NCBI GenBank assembly: GCA_016207645.1
Contig: JACQPH010000037.1
Span: 1 to 44,404, forward strand
Direction of reading: 5' to 3'
DNA from: Elusimicrobiota bacterium
GTDB taxonomy: Bacteria; Elusimicrobiota; Elusimicrobia; Elusimicrobiales; UBA9959
Length of the DNA: 44,404 nucleotides
Each line of letters opens with the position of its first letter. The first letter of the stretch is position 1. Below the pieces are notes generated by a model. The model searched no databases. It was not told the DNA's origin and saw only the letters and a program-made list of their open reading frames with translations. Of the stretch, positions 6,060-14,030 are shown one piece after another. The translations under genes and the position numbers were made by a program.

Positions 6060-6412
6060 ATGAATATTTCGCTTTCCCGCTGCCTGCCGCTGGTTTTCCT
6101 GGCGGCTCCGGGCTTCGCTGCCGGGGCGGGGCTTTGCGCCACGAGCGCGCCCACGCCCTCTATGCTACGAACCCGAAGTACCGCGCCGGGGCGCAAGCCC
6201 TGCTCAGGACCGCCGACCTCGCGGGGATCAACGCCATGCTGAGGCGCCTCGCCTACCACCCCGGCGTCTGGGAGGATGAGGCCCACGCCTGGCTGGGCGC
6301 CCCGTCCGAAGACCTCAGGGCCGAGGGCCTCGACCCCGCGCCGTACCAGGCTTTGCACCGCCGCCTGCTGGCGCTCTATGCCCGCTACGCCACCCCCGCC
6401 GCCTGGCGGTGA
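6060..6412 (+). pseudogene. Secreted protein with a single-base frameshift
   Basis: The ATG at 6060 (GAGGAT upstream) opens a signal peptide MNISLSRCLPLVFLAAPGFAAGAG. The frame is then lost in the G-run near 6128-6131, and a different frame continues as a long helical sequence (AHALYATNPKYRAGAQALLRT...) ending at 6412. Adding one G in the run would fuse the two into one protein of about 117 residues. This may be a sequencing error in a homopolymer or a real lesion. The mature part has no recognised domain. Confidence 0.65.
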
Positions 6413-6548
6413 CCGGATGAAGGAACGGCTCGCGGGAAATACTTTGAAAGCAGGCTCAGTAATTCCCGTAATTAAGTTGTGTGTCACCCTATCCTACAGC
6501 GGTTCCCTGAAATTTTTCGGGCAGAAAGAACGTTCGGGCGGAGGAGAA

Positions 6549-8126
6549 ATGTTTACTGTAAAAGCGCTGCGGCTGTTACTGGTCTCGGCGGTCTTCACGC
6601 TCCGGCTGCAAGCGGCCGCTCCGCCGCCGCCCGACGAGGTTTACGGCAGGCTGTTCGAGGAGGTGCAGCTTTCCGGAATTTTCAAGGACAGCAAGGCTTT
6701 CCCCGACGCCGTTCCCGGGAAAGCTCCGCGGGAGATCCTGGCCGACTACCGGGCGGCGCTGTCCTCCGGGCCGGCCGGCTTTTCGCTTAGCCGGTTCGTC
6801 TCCGAAAATTTCGTTCTCCCGTCAACGGGCCCTTCCGTCGCTGTCAGCTCCGCCGCGAGCGCGGCAGAACGCGTACACGCGCTCTGGGCCGTGCTGGAAC
6901 GGCCGGCGGACGCGCCCGCGCAGGCCGGTTCGCTGCTGCCGCTGCCCAAGCCCTACATCGTCCCCGGCGGCCGGTTCAGGGAGATCTATTACTGGGATTC
7001 CTATTTCACCATGCTCGGCCTCGCCCGCGACGGCAAAACCGGCCTGATGCGGGACATGGCGGATAATTTCGCCTATCTTATAGACACCTACGGCCACGTT
7101 CCCAACGGCAACCGCAGCTATTACCTGAGCCGCTCGCAGCCGCCGTATTTTACGCTGATGGTCAAACTGCTGGCCAAGGCCGGCGGCGAGCCCGGGCTGC
7201 TGCACGCCTATCTTCCCGGGATCGAAAAGGAATACCTGTTCTGGATGGACGGGGCCGACAAGCTGGAGCATGACGGGGACGCCGCGCGCCGCGTGCTGAA
7301 ACTAGGCCCGGCGCTCCTGAACCGTTACTGGGACGACAACCCGGCTCCCCGCCAGGAGGCGTACGCCGAGGACCTGGCCGCCGCCGGCGCGGCGTCCCGC
7401 CCGGCGGCGGAGGTATACCGCGATATCCGCGCCGCCGCCGAAAGCGGCATGGATTTTTCCGGCCGCTGGTTCGCCGACGGGCGGACCCTGGCCTCGATAG
7501 AGACGGTTTCCATCGCGCCGGTGGACCTGAACTGCCTGCTTTACGATACGGAAATGACGCTTTTTGAGCTGTATAAAGCTTCGGACCCGGTCAAAGCGCG
7601 GGTTTTTAAGGGCCGGGCCGAGAACCGGAAAAACGCCATCAACGGGCTGATGTACGACCCGGAGAAGCGGGTTTACGAGGATTATTATTTCAAGAAAGGG
7701 GCGCGGACCGGCCGGCTCACGCTCGCCGCGCTATACCCGTTCTTCCTCAAACTGGCACCGGCCGACCGCGTTCCCGGGACGGTTAAAACGATCAGGGAGG
7801 ATCTTCTCAAGGCCGGGGGGGTCGTCACCTCGCTGACGGCCACCGGGCAGCAGTGGGACAGCCCCAACGGCTGGCCGCCGCTGCAATGGGTGACCGTCAC
7901 CGGCCTGGAGAATTACGGGCAGCACGAACTCGCCGTGGAAATAGCGGGGCGCTGGACCGGGCTGAACGAAAAGGTGTTCGCGCGCACCGGAAAAATGATG
8001 GAAAAGTACAATGTCATCGACACCGCGCTGGAGGCCGGCGGCGGCGAATATCCCGGCCAGGACGGCTTCGGCTGGACTAACGGCGTCTACCTCGCGCTGA
8101 AAGCTTTCCTCGACGAGAAGAAATAG
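6549..8126 (+). CDS. treA: Periplasmic trehalase (GH37)
   Basis: 525 residues that split trehalose into two glucose molecules, probably in the periplasm (signal peptide ending LRLQAAA). Both GH37 signatures are present: PGGRFREIYYWDSYFTMLGL near residue 135 and QWDSPNGWPPLQ near residue 435. The catalytic acid is Asp302 in SGMDFSGRW and the base is Glu485 in EKYNV, matching the Asp312/Glu496 pair of E. coli TreA in spacing. The start at 6549 is chosen by GGAGGAG 6 nt upstream; upstream in-frame codons lack a signal peptide. The gene is monocistronic, with no trehalose transporter or regulator beside it. Confidence 0.95.
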   Translation: MFTVKALRLLLVSAVFTLRLQAAAPPPPDEVYGRLFEEVQLSGIFKDSKAFPDAVPGKAPREILADYRAALSSGPAGFSLSRFVSENFVLPSTGPSVAVSSAASAAERVHALWAVLERPADAPAQAGSLLPLPKPYIVPGGRFREIYYWDSYFTMLGLARDGKTGLMRDMADNFAYLIDTYGHVPNGNRSYYLSRSQPPYFTLMVKLLAKAGGEPGLLHAYLPGIEKEYLFWMDGADKLEHDGDAARRVLKLGPALLNRYWDDNPAPRQEAYAEDLAAAGAASRPAAEVYRDIRAAAESGMDFSGRWFADGRTLASIETVSIAPVDLNCLLYDTEMTLFELYKASDPVKARVFKGRAENRKNAINGLMYDPEKRVYEDYYFKKGARTGRLTLAALYPFFLKLAPADRVPGTVKTIREDLLKAGGVVTSLTATGQQWDSPNGWPPLQWVTVTGLENYGQHELAVEIAGRWTGLNEKVFARTGKMMEKYNVIDTALEAGGGEYPGQDGFGWTNGVYLALKAFLDEKK

Positions 8127-8145
8127 AAGGGGGACGCCGATACCC
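8126..8145. repeat. Partial dispersed repeat (gggggacgcc)
   Basis: A fragment of the ggggacg repeat family sits between the convergent stops of treA and the aminotransferase. Confidence 0.3.
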
Positions 8146-9312
8146 TTAGAGCGAGTAGAGCTCTTTGAGCGCCTGGACCAGGGCGTCGGCGTCAGCGCGC
8201 GTGTTGTAGCCCTGCACGGAGAGCCGCACAAAAAGGCTGTCCTTGTGCGTGGTGACCGGGACCTCTATGCGGTAGCGGCCGTAAAGAGTCCGCTTCAACC
8301 GCTCCGCGTCGCCGGCGGGGACAGGGAGCACCACCATCTGGGCGAAGTCGCCGTCGCCGCAGGCCGGCGCCAGGCCCGTAAGGGCGCAGACGCGCCGCAG
8401 CGTTTCCGCGGCGAGGGCGTGGCAGTCCCCGCGGACGCGGTCCCAGCCGTGCCTGGCCTGGAACTCTATGGCGGCCGGGACGGCGAGGAAAGCCGACAGG
8501 TCGCGGGTACCCTGCCACAGGAGCCGGCGCTCCAGCAGCGTGGCGCCGGTATAGGCGCTGAAGTCCGCGTGGCCGGAGACCTCCTCGCTGTAACCCCAGC
8601 TCACTACCGGGGCGTCCAGCAGGGCATGGTGCTCCGGCCTGGCGTACAGGAAGGCCGCGCTCTTGGGCGCGCAGAGCCATTTATGGCAGTTGCCGGTATA
8701 AAAGTCCGCGCCTAGCTCTTCCAGCTTCAGCGGGAGCTGGCCGGGCGCGTGCGCGCCGTCTATCAGCGTCAGGATGCCCTTCTCCCTGGCGCGGCGGCAC
8801 AGCTCCGCTATCGGCAGGATAAGCGCCGTCGTCGAGGTGATATGGCTGAGGTAGATGACCCTGGTCCGGGGCCCTACCCGCGCCCAGACCCGGTCAGCGA
8901 ACTCGCCGGCCCGGAAAGGCAGCGGGATCTCCGCGGCCGCGTAGTCGGCGCCGGTACTACGGCAGACGAATTTCCAGGTATTATCGCAGGCGCCGTACTC
9001 ATGGTCCGTGGTGAGAATCTCGTCGCCCGGGCGCAGAGGCAGGGAGCGCGCCACGATATTCACCCCGGTGGTGGCGTTGGTGACGAAGGCCAGGTTTTCG
9101 GGGGCCGCGCCGAGGTAGCCGGCCAGCGCCGCGCGCGACCGCCCCAGCAGTTCGGCGGAACGCCGGCCCAGGAACTCGACGGGGTTCCTTTCCATCTCCC
9201 GCTGCAGCCGCTGGCAGTGCTCCAGCACTTCCGCCGGGCAGGCCCCGAAGGAGCCATGGTTCAGGAAAACGAGGGAAGGATCGAGAAGAAAATGCTCTTT
9301 CATATTTTTCAT
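8146..9312 (-). CDS. Class V aminotransferase, isopenicillin-N-epimerase-like
   Basis: 388 residues of a PLP-dependent fold-type I enzyme. The N-terminal FLNHGSFGACP is typical of the CefD/EgtE-like branch. FVTNATTGVN supports the PLP phosphate, the Asp of LIDGAHAPGQLP pairs with the pyridine nitrogen, and the Schiff-base Lys is in TGNCHKWLCAPK. The C-terminal domain is complete. Members of this group act as epimerases, cysteine desulfurases or sulfoxide lyases, so the substrate is not fixed by sequence. GGGAGCGG lies about 8 nt before the ATG. No pathway neighbours. Confidence 0.9.
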   Translation of the reverse strand: MKNMKEHFLLDPSLVFLNHGSFGACPAEVLEHCQRLQREMERNPVEFLGRRSAELLGRSRAALAGYLGAAPENLAFVTNATTGVNIVARSLPLRPGDEILTTDHEYGACDNTWKFVCRSTGADYAAAEIPLPFRAGEFADRVWARVGPRTRVIYLSHITSTTALILPIAELCRRAREKGILTLIDGAHAPGQLPLKLEELGADFYTGNCHKWLCAPKSAAFLYARPEHHALLDAPVVSWGYSEEVSGHADFSAYTGATLLERRLLWQGTRDLSAFLAVPAAIEFQARHGWDRVRGDCHALAAETLRRVCALTGLAPACGDGDFAQMVVLPVPAGDAERLKRTLYGRYRIEVPVTTHKDSLFVRLSVQGYNTRADADALVQALKELYSL

Positions 9313-9538
9313 GTTCGACCGCTCCCTAATAATAACAAATTGGGTAATTCGGCGACATAATACCCATTACTCCGAAATTAGTATAGTGCCACCGGATTTC
9401 CCGGCCCATCGGGCCTACTCCGCCCGGGCCATATGCCTTTGTGCGGCAGGGCCCTTGGCCTCAATGCGGACCGGCCGGATTTTGGCTAAACTTCCTCAAG
9501 AGCAGCAGTGCGATCAAGGAACTTTTAAGGAGAGCCAA

Positions 9539-10222
9539 ATGAAAACTCTTATAGCGTTCACTATACTGGCCGCCGCGGTCGGCGCCGCTTCCGCCTCCCC
9601 CATGGCTGTTTCCGAGCTCAACTCCGTCGGCGCCGCCGCGCTGCGCGGCCTGGAGATCGCGGGCCTTCCGTTGTCCGCCCCTGTTATGGACGCGCGCGGG
9701 AAAGGCGCCTACGGTTCCGAAGACCTGCCCAAGTCCCACAAGGTGCGCAAGGCCGCCGAAGGGACCGATTCACAATGGGGCGACGAGGACATCATGAACG
9801 GCGTGGTCCACGTGCGCTCCGGCCACATGGTCTTCGACGGCGGGCTGGCCAAGGACCGCCTGGCCGCCACCGTGACGGAGTACGTTAAGGTCTATTTCAA
9901 GTATTACGACGAGCAGATCCTCGCCGCCCCGGTGAAGGCCGAGACCGGCCTCGCCGTGAAGACGGCCGTGGACCTGGCCGCGCTCAATATAGCGAAGGGT
10001 TTCAACTACGACACCGGCAACCAGGAGAACATAAAGCCGCTGCGCGCGCAGATCGGCAGGCTGACCGGCCTGCTGGGCGCCGAGGTGACCGTTCTTTCGG
10101 CGAAGTCCAGGGCCGTCATCGAAGACATCGGCGGTGACGCCCTTGAGGTCGGGATGGTCATCTTCGTGAATACCCGCACCGGGGAATACCTCGCTTTCTA
10201 TTCCCGCGAAGGTAACGGCTGA
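9539..10222 (+). CDS. Secreted protein of unknown function
   Basis: 227 residues with a signal peptide MKTLIAFTILAAAVGAASASP. The mature protein has a polar first half with GTDSQWGDEDIMNGVVHVRSGHMVFDGG, then mixed alpha/beta sequence. It contains no Cys. AAGGAGAG lies 5 nt before the ATG at 9539. The likely promoter is TTTTGGCTAAACT near 9480. It is followed after 33 nt by another secreted protein, so the two probably form an operon. No domain recognised. Confidence 0.78.
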   Translation: MKTLIAFTILAAAVGAASASPMAVSELNSVGAAALRGLEIAGLPLSAPVMDARGKGAYGSEDLPKSHKVRKAAEGTDSQWGDEDIMNGVVHVRSGHMVFDGGLAKDRLAATVTEYVKVYFKYYDEQILAAPVKAETGLAVKTAVDLAALNIAKGFNYDTGNQENIKPLRAQIGRLTGLLGAEVTVLSAKSRAVIEDIGGDALEVGMVIFVNTRTGEYLAFYSREGNG

Positions 10223-10255
10223 ACGGAGAGGATATAAGCTACGGAGGACATGTAA

Positions 10256-10885
10256 ATGAACAAGATCTTAATGGCGGTAATCGCGGCGATAATAAGTTCA
10301 GGCACGGTAAAGGCCGCCGACCTGGAAAACATCAGCGCGAAAGATATCGTTAAAATGAACCGGGAAGCGCGCGCCGCGATCCCGGAACCGGAAATGGGCG
10401 TTGTGACCAAGGCCGCCAAGCCCATTACCGCCGAGGTGAATTTTAAAAGCCCTCCCTTCGCCGAACTGCTCGTGAACTCGCTGAACGTCGCGCCCAAACT
10501 CGTGGTTATGGCCGGGGGCCAGAGCTATGTGTATAAGGTCGGAGAGGGCCTGACCTGCTACAAAAGCTTCGCCACCGATATCCATCTCCCGAACACGCCC
10601 AATAAGGCTAAATATTCCTGCGTTATCAGCCCGGCCGGCGGCTGGAAAGCCATGGGTATGGAATCGTACGGGGCTGGCGACAACCGCAAGTTCTCCCTGG
10701 CGCTCTACGCGGCCCTGAAAGTCAAAGAGACAAACGACGAAGGCATCAGAACGAAGTCCATCGAGCTGGAACGGCCCGACGGGGACGGCGGCACGGAGAG
10801 GAATCTTCTCTCCTGCATAAACCCGAGCCCCCAGATGGAACAAATGGGTTTCCGTCCCACCTGCCAGCTGCTCAACGGGCTGTAA
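10256..10885 (+). CDS. Secreted protein of unknown function
   Basis: 209 residues. A short signal peptide (MNKILMAVIAAIISSGTVKAAD) precedes a mature domain with four Cys at roughly equal intervals (TCYK, SCVIS, LSCINP, TCQLL) that could form two disulfides. GGAGGACATGTAA precedes the ATG. It probably shares a transcript with the gene 33 nt upstream. No domain recognised. Confidence 0.78.
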   Translation: MNKILMAVIAAIISSGTVKAADLENISAKDIVKMNREARAAIPEPEMGVVTKAAKPITAEVNFKSPPFAELLVNSLNVAPKLVVMAGGQSYVYKVGEGLTCYKSFATDIHLPNTPNKAKYSCVISPAGGWKAMGMESYGAGDNRKFSLALYAALKVKETNDEGIRTKSIELERPDGDGGTERNLLSCINPSPQMEQMGFRPTCQLLNGL

Positions 10886-10903
10886 AAGGGGACGCTGCTT
10901 CCT
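10885..10903. repeat. Dispersed repeat, ggggacgctgcttcct family, copy c
   Basis: The core aaaggggacgctgcttcct starts at the stop codon of the secreted protein, exactly as in copy b. Confidence 0.55.
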
Positions 10904-10920
10904 GACTGCGGAAAGCGAAG

Positions 10921-10956
10921 CCGCCGGGCTGTGCCGGCGGCTTTGTTTTGTAAAAT
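10921..10956 (+). promoter_or_regulatory. Hairpin/T-tract/TAAAAT composite promoter, unit 3
   Basis: Stem CCGCCGG/CCGGCGG, tract CTTTGTTTTG (10 nt), then TAAAAT (10951-10956). The ATG follows 6 nt later. Here the hairpin may also terminate the upstream secreted-protein transcript. Confidence 0.7.
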
Positions 10957-10962
10957 CTTGGT

Positions 10963-11334
10963 ATGCCTATACTTCAAGTCGAGATAGTGGGGAAGACGGC
11001 CGCCCGCGCGAACCTGGCCGGGAAGATCGCCGACGCCGCCGCAGAGGTGCTCAAGGCCCCGGCGGCGCGCGTCTGGGTGCGGCTGCGGTATCTCAGCCGC
11101 GGCAACTACGCCGAATGCGGCGGGCCGGTGCCCCGTGGCGTAAAGCCGGTTTTCGTGGACCTGCTCAAGGCCTCGCCGACCCCGGTAAGGCGGAAAAAGA
11201 CCGAGGCCCTGGCCCTGGCCAAAGCCCTGGCGAGGGTCTGCGGCCGGCCGGCGGAGAACGTGCATATCTTTTACGAGCAGCCCGCGGCCGGCCGCGCGGC
11301 CTTCGGCGGCGACCTGCTGGAGAAAGGGGGATAG
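10963..11334 (+). CDS. Tautomerase-superfamily protein
   Basis: 123 residues beginning MPILQVEIVG. Pro after the initiator Met would be the catalytic N-terminal Pro1 of the 4-oxalocrotonate tautomerase/MIF superfamily. The order is beta-strand, helix (ANLAGKIADAAAEVLKAP), strand (RVWVRLRYLSRGNYAE), then a second beta-alpha-beta unit with a helix KKTEALALAKALARVCG and NVHIFYEQPAAGRAAFGG. This is longer than the 62-residue 4-OT and fits a two-unit member. Leaderless start 6 nt after the -10. Substrate unknown. Confidence 0.82.
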   Translation: MPILQVEIVGKTAARANLAGKIADAAAEVLKAPAARVWVRLRYLSRGNYAECGGPVPRGVKPVFVDLLKASPTPVRRKKTEALALAKALARVCGRPAENVHIFYEQPAAGRAAFGGDLLEKGG

Positions 11335-11404
11335 GGGGGACAAGGGGATAGCGGGATAGGGGACGTATTTCCGGATGCAGCGAAATTGATATGCTTACAA
11401 CTAT

Positions 11405-12109
11405 ATGAATCTCGACCTCTGGCTCCTGGCGGCTCTGGGCTTGTTCGCGGCGATCGGTTTCTATACGGGGGCCATCCAGCAAGTCTCCCACTGGATCGGC
11501 CTCGCCGCCGCTTATTTCTGCGCCAAGCCCGTCGCCGCGCTGCTCGCGCCTGTCATAGCGGAGCGCATGGGTTGGCCGCCGCCGCTGGTGGTCGTCGGCG
11601 TAAGCGCGGTCTCCATGCCCGTCGTCCTGATCGTGGTAACGCTGATAGCGCGCGGGATCATCAACGCCATCATCCCCGGCAAGCAGCGCAATATACCGGA
11701 CCGGGTGGCCGGGATCTTCCTGGGCGCGGGCAAGGTAGCCGTGATCGCCTGGGTCGCGCTTGCCGCCGTCCTCGCCTTCGAGGGACCGCTGGCCCAGCAT
11801 TTCCCCGGCGCCGGGGCCGCCCTGGACGCGTCCTCGGCCGCGGCCTTCACCCGCAAGCACAGCCTTTTTGAATCGGCGCTGCCGGCGGCGCTGGACAGGT
11901 TCCGCGCCGCGGCCGCTATGCGCGACGACCCCAGGCTGGCCGAGGCCCTGCGCGACGATCCGGCCCTGAGGGCCATATTCAACGATCCCGCTTTGAAGCT
12001 GGCCCTGGAAAAAGGCGATACCTCGGCCTTGCTCGAGAACCCCCAACTCAGGAAGCTGCTCGCGGACCCGGAGCTCGTTAAAAAGATCGAGGAGATGACG
12101 CCCCGTTAA
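11405..12109 (+). CDS. cvpA: CvpA-family membrane protein with C-terminal DP-repeat tail
   Basis: 234 residues. The N-terminal 150 residues carry four hydrophobic helices of the CvpA (colicin V production) family, starting WLLAALGLFAAIGFYTGAIQQVSHWIGL. The C-terminal tail (about residues 170-234) repeats a D-[DP]-x-L-x-x-[AL]-[LI] pattern (RDDPRLAEAL, RDDPALRAIF, NDPALKLAL, ENPQLRKLL, ADPELVKKI), like STI1/DP-type helical repeats, so a cytosolic helical domain is likely. The ATG has no Shine-Dalgarno. A TATGCT lies 9 nt upstream. Role in septal or envelope processes is inferred from the family. Confidence 0.82.
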   Translation: MNLDLWLLAALGLFAAIGFYTGAIQQVSHWIGLAAAYFCAKPVAALLAPVIAERMGWPPPLVVVGVSAVSMPVVLIVVTLIARGIINAIIPGKQRNIPDRVAGIFLGAGKVAVIAWVALAAVLAFEGPLAQHFPGAGAALDASSAAAFTRKHSLFESALPAALDRFRAAAAMRDDPRLAEALRDDPALRAIFNDPALKLALEKGDTSALLENPQLRKLLADPELVKKIEEMTPR

Positions 12110-12300
12110 AAACCCAGGGCGAGGCTGCCCTTCATCCGGCCGGCTATGGAATCCAGGAGCGGGTCGCGGTTGCCGGTCGCCAGGTATGAATTTCCTTCTA
12201 TAATTCCCCGCAGCGGGAAATTCCACGGCGCGCGCAGGCCCGCGCCGAAGCCTATCGCGCCGAAGAGCAGGCCGCCGTCGACGCCTGAATAAGTGAATGT
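12106..12300 (-). pseudogene. Outer-membrane beta-barrel C-terminal remnant
   Basis: On the minus strand a frame reads FTYSGVDGGLLFGAIGFGAG, then LRAPWNFPLRGIIEG, and ends GRMKGSLALGF-stop. Alternating Gly/hydrophobic strands and a terminal Phe are typical of an outer-membrane barrel C-terminus. No start codon or signal peptide exists. The upstream frame runs into the repeat-rich DNA at 12303-12385 and then the doxX stop. The stop codon overlaps that of cvpA in antiparallel. Best read as the tail of a decayed gene. Confidence 0.55.
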
Positions 12301-12302
12301 AA

Positions 12303-12387
12303 GGCGGGGACGTTGCTCGATAACCGGATAACCTGAAATATTCGAGATATCGTGCAGCGTCCCCTTACGGACAGCGTCCCCGATACT
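12303..12387. repeat. Cluster of ggggacg repeat pieces
   Basis: One plus-strand piece (ggggacgttgctcg at about 12305) and two minus-strand pieces (ggggacgctg twice, around 12355-12385) of the dispersed repeat family lie together between cvpA and doxX. Confidence 0.45.
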
Positions 12388-12393
12388 GGATGA

Positions 12394-12834
12394 TCAGGGC
12401 GGGGGGGCGGCTTTGCTCTTGCGCGGGAACAGGGAGTCGACGGCGTAGCGTCCGGAGCCGGTGAGGAAAATGGCCGCGGCGGCGAAAAGATACGCCAAAG
12501 CCAGCTCCTTTTTCCTGAAAGGGTCCGCGCTATGCGCGCCGAAGGCGGCGACGGCCATGGTAAATGCGATAAATAGCGCGGAGGGGCGGGTCAGAAGTCC
12601 TATAGCGAGGAAGGTCCCGCCCAGGAACTCGGAGAGCGCGGCGGCCCAGGCGAAAACCAGCGGCAGCGGAAAGCCCAGCCTGGCGACGCCTTCGGCGAAC
12701 TTGGTCATATCCCCAGTCACTTTGCCGTAGCCGTGGCAGGCGAGGCCCGCTCCGAAGGCGATTCTCAGGAGGAGCAGTCCCGCATCCGCGCTGAGAGGAG
12801 CAAATAACCATTTCCTGAGTTTGTCCGGGTTCAT
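12394..12834 (-). CDS. doxX: DoxX-family membrane protein
   Basis: 146 residues with four hydrophobic helices. The first carries LLLLRIAFGAGLACHGYGKV, the DoxX hallmark near the N-terminus, and the second module reads EFLGGTFLAIGLLTRPSALF. The C-terminal tail LFPRKSKAAPPP is short and Pro-rich. The start at 12834 is chosen for AAGGAGAATT, which directly precedes the ATG. DoxX-family proteins are linked to sulfur, redox or manganese-related membrane functions, but none is proven here. A decayed copy of its C-terminus lies at 5135-5200. Confidence 0.9.
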   Translation of the reverse strand: MNPDKLRKWLFAPLSADAGLLLLRIAFGAGLACHGYGKVTGDMTKFAEGVARLGFPLPLVFAWAAALSEFLGGTFLAIGLLTRPSALFIAFTMAVAAFGAHSADPFRKKELALAYLFAAAAIFLTGSGRYAVDSLFPRKSKAAPPP

Positions 12835-12916
12835 AATTCTCCTTTCTTTCATCGCGCGGCTCCGGGGCCGCGGCGGGTCGGGTAGAAGCCAGGCGGTTCT
12901 GTTCGCGCGGCCGGCG

Positions 12917-13855
12917 TCAGAAGAGCTCGTTGGTGAGGCAGTGGACGGAGCCGCCGGCGTACCTGAAGCTCGTCAGCGGGGCCACGAAGCGCTCTATGCC
13001 CAGCTTCTTCAGCCTGGCCTCCACGCCCGGCGTGGAGAAGCGGCTGCTGTTCACCAGCACGCCCGGGGCTATGAGGGCGTTCACGGAATAATCGCCCAGC
13101 CTGTCGCCGGCGCCGGTGGCGTCCTGCGCCGACACTTCTATGACCGGCAGCCCCAGCGCCCTTATCTGCGCCATGCTTCTGGCCTTGATGCTTTCCGAAG
13201 CTATGATGAGCGCGGCCAGCCGGTTGTCGGCGGAGAGCACGGGCGTGAATACCGTGTCCAGGTGGTAGCCTTCGGACTCCACCAGGATGTAGTTGTCGGG
13301 GCGGACTATGTCGCGCACGAAGTCGTGGCCCGCCCGGTTGGAGCGCGACAGGCCGCCGAAATAATAGCTGCCGCCGGCGGATTTTATGAAATTGATGTCG
13401 CCGCCCTCCAGGAAAGCGCCCTTAGGCAGGGTGATGACGGTCTTCTTCAGCTTGGCCGAGATCAGCCGGGAGTGGTACTCGCCCTCCACGATGCGGTCCT
13501 TCACGCTGAAGCGGCCCTTGATCCAGATGCTCCGGAAGATCATGCCGCCGTCGCGGATGAAGACGGCGTCGTGGAACAGGCTGTCGGGCCGGTTGAGCCC
13601 TTCGGGGAAAGGGATGATGTGCAGGTGGAAGCCGGCGAGCAGCAGGGTGTCCACGAAGTTCAGCCATTCCCCGCGCAGCAGGTCCTGGTCGGGGACTATC
13701 CCGTTCTTCTTCGCGAAAAGGGTGGCGAAGTTGACGCTGGATTCGGTCTCGCCCTTATGCACCGGGTAGCCTTTGTGCCACATCCCTTTGACTTCCGGCG
13801 TGACCGGCGGCAGGCCCAGCAGGATTATTTCGCGGTGATGCCTGTCCGCGTTCAT
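12917..13855 (-). CDS. Amidinotransferase/DDAH-superfamily enzyme
   Basis: 312 residues of the guanidino-group modifying (pentein) superfamily, PF02274-like. Visible motifs: HDAVFIRDGGMI, FLEGGDINFI (the LEGGD acidic motif), the His of EGYHLDTVFTPVLS, and the catalytic Cys in GGSVHCLTNEL at the C-terminus. These fit a Cys/His/acid triad used by dimethylarginine dimethylaminohydrolase, arginine deiminase and related enzymes. The substrate is undetermined. The start is uncertain: 13855 has GGGGGA about 10 nt upstream; 13915 would add 20 residues. A TATACT at 13920-13925 (minus strand) is the likely -10. Confidence 0.85.
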   Translation of the reverse strand: MNADRHHREIILLGLPPVTPEVKGMWHKGYPVHKGETESSVNFATLFAKKNGIVPDQDLLRGEWLNFVDTLLLAGFHLHIIPFPEGLNRPDSLFHDAVFIRDGGMIFRSIWIKGRFSVKDRIVEGEYHSRLISAKLKKTVITLPKGAFLEGGDINFIKSAGGSYYFGGLSRSNRAGHDFVRDIVRPDNYILVESEGYHLDTVFTPVLSADNRLAALIIASESIKARSMAQIRALGLPVIEVSAQDATGAGDRLGDYSVNALIAPGVLVNSSRFSTPGVEARLKKLGIERFVAPLTSFRYAGGSVHCLTNELF

Positions 13856-13947
13856 GCGGTTAAGTTCCCCCGGAAGGGATAGCTGCCGTGTTTTTGCGGG
13901 GTCGCTGTTTTTCATGACCAGTATATTCTCGCACATTTGCCGGCAAA

Positions 13948-13979
13948 GCCGGAAGGCCGGCGGTTTTGTTTTGTAGAAT
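13948..13979 (+). promoter_or_regulatory. Hairpin/T-tract/TAGAAT composite promoter, unit 4
   Basis: Stem GCCGG/CCGGC, tract TTTTGTTTTG (10 nt), then TAGAAT (13974-13979). It lies between divergent genes, so there is no upstream plus-strand gene to terminate. Confidence 0.68.
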
Positions 13980-14030
13980 ATGCGGGTGGGGGCGGGGTAC
14001 TTTAAGGGGTTTAAGTCGGGGAGCATGGTC

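Noticed and set aside
12821-13882. 353-residue plus-strand ORF
   Set aside because: It is the antisense of the amidinotransferase-like gene, whose pentein motifs are clear.
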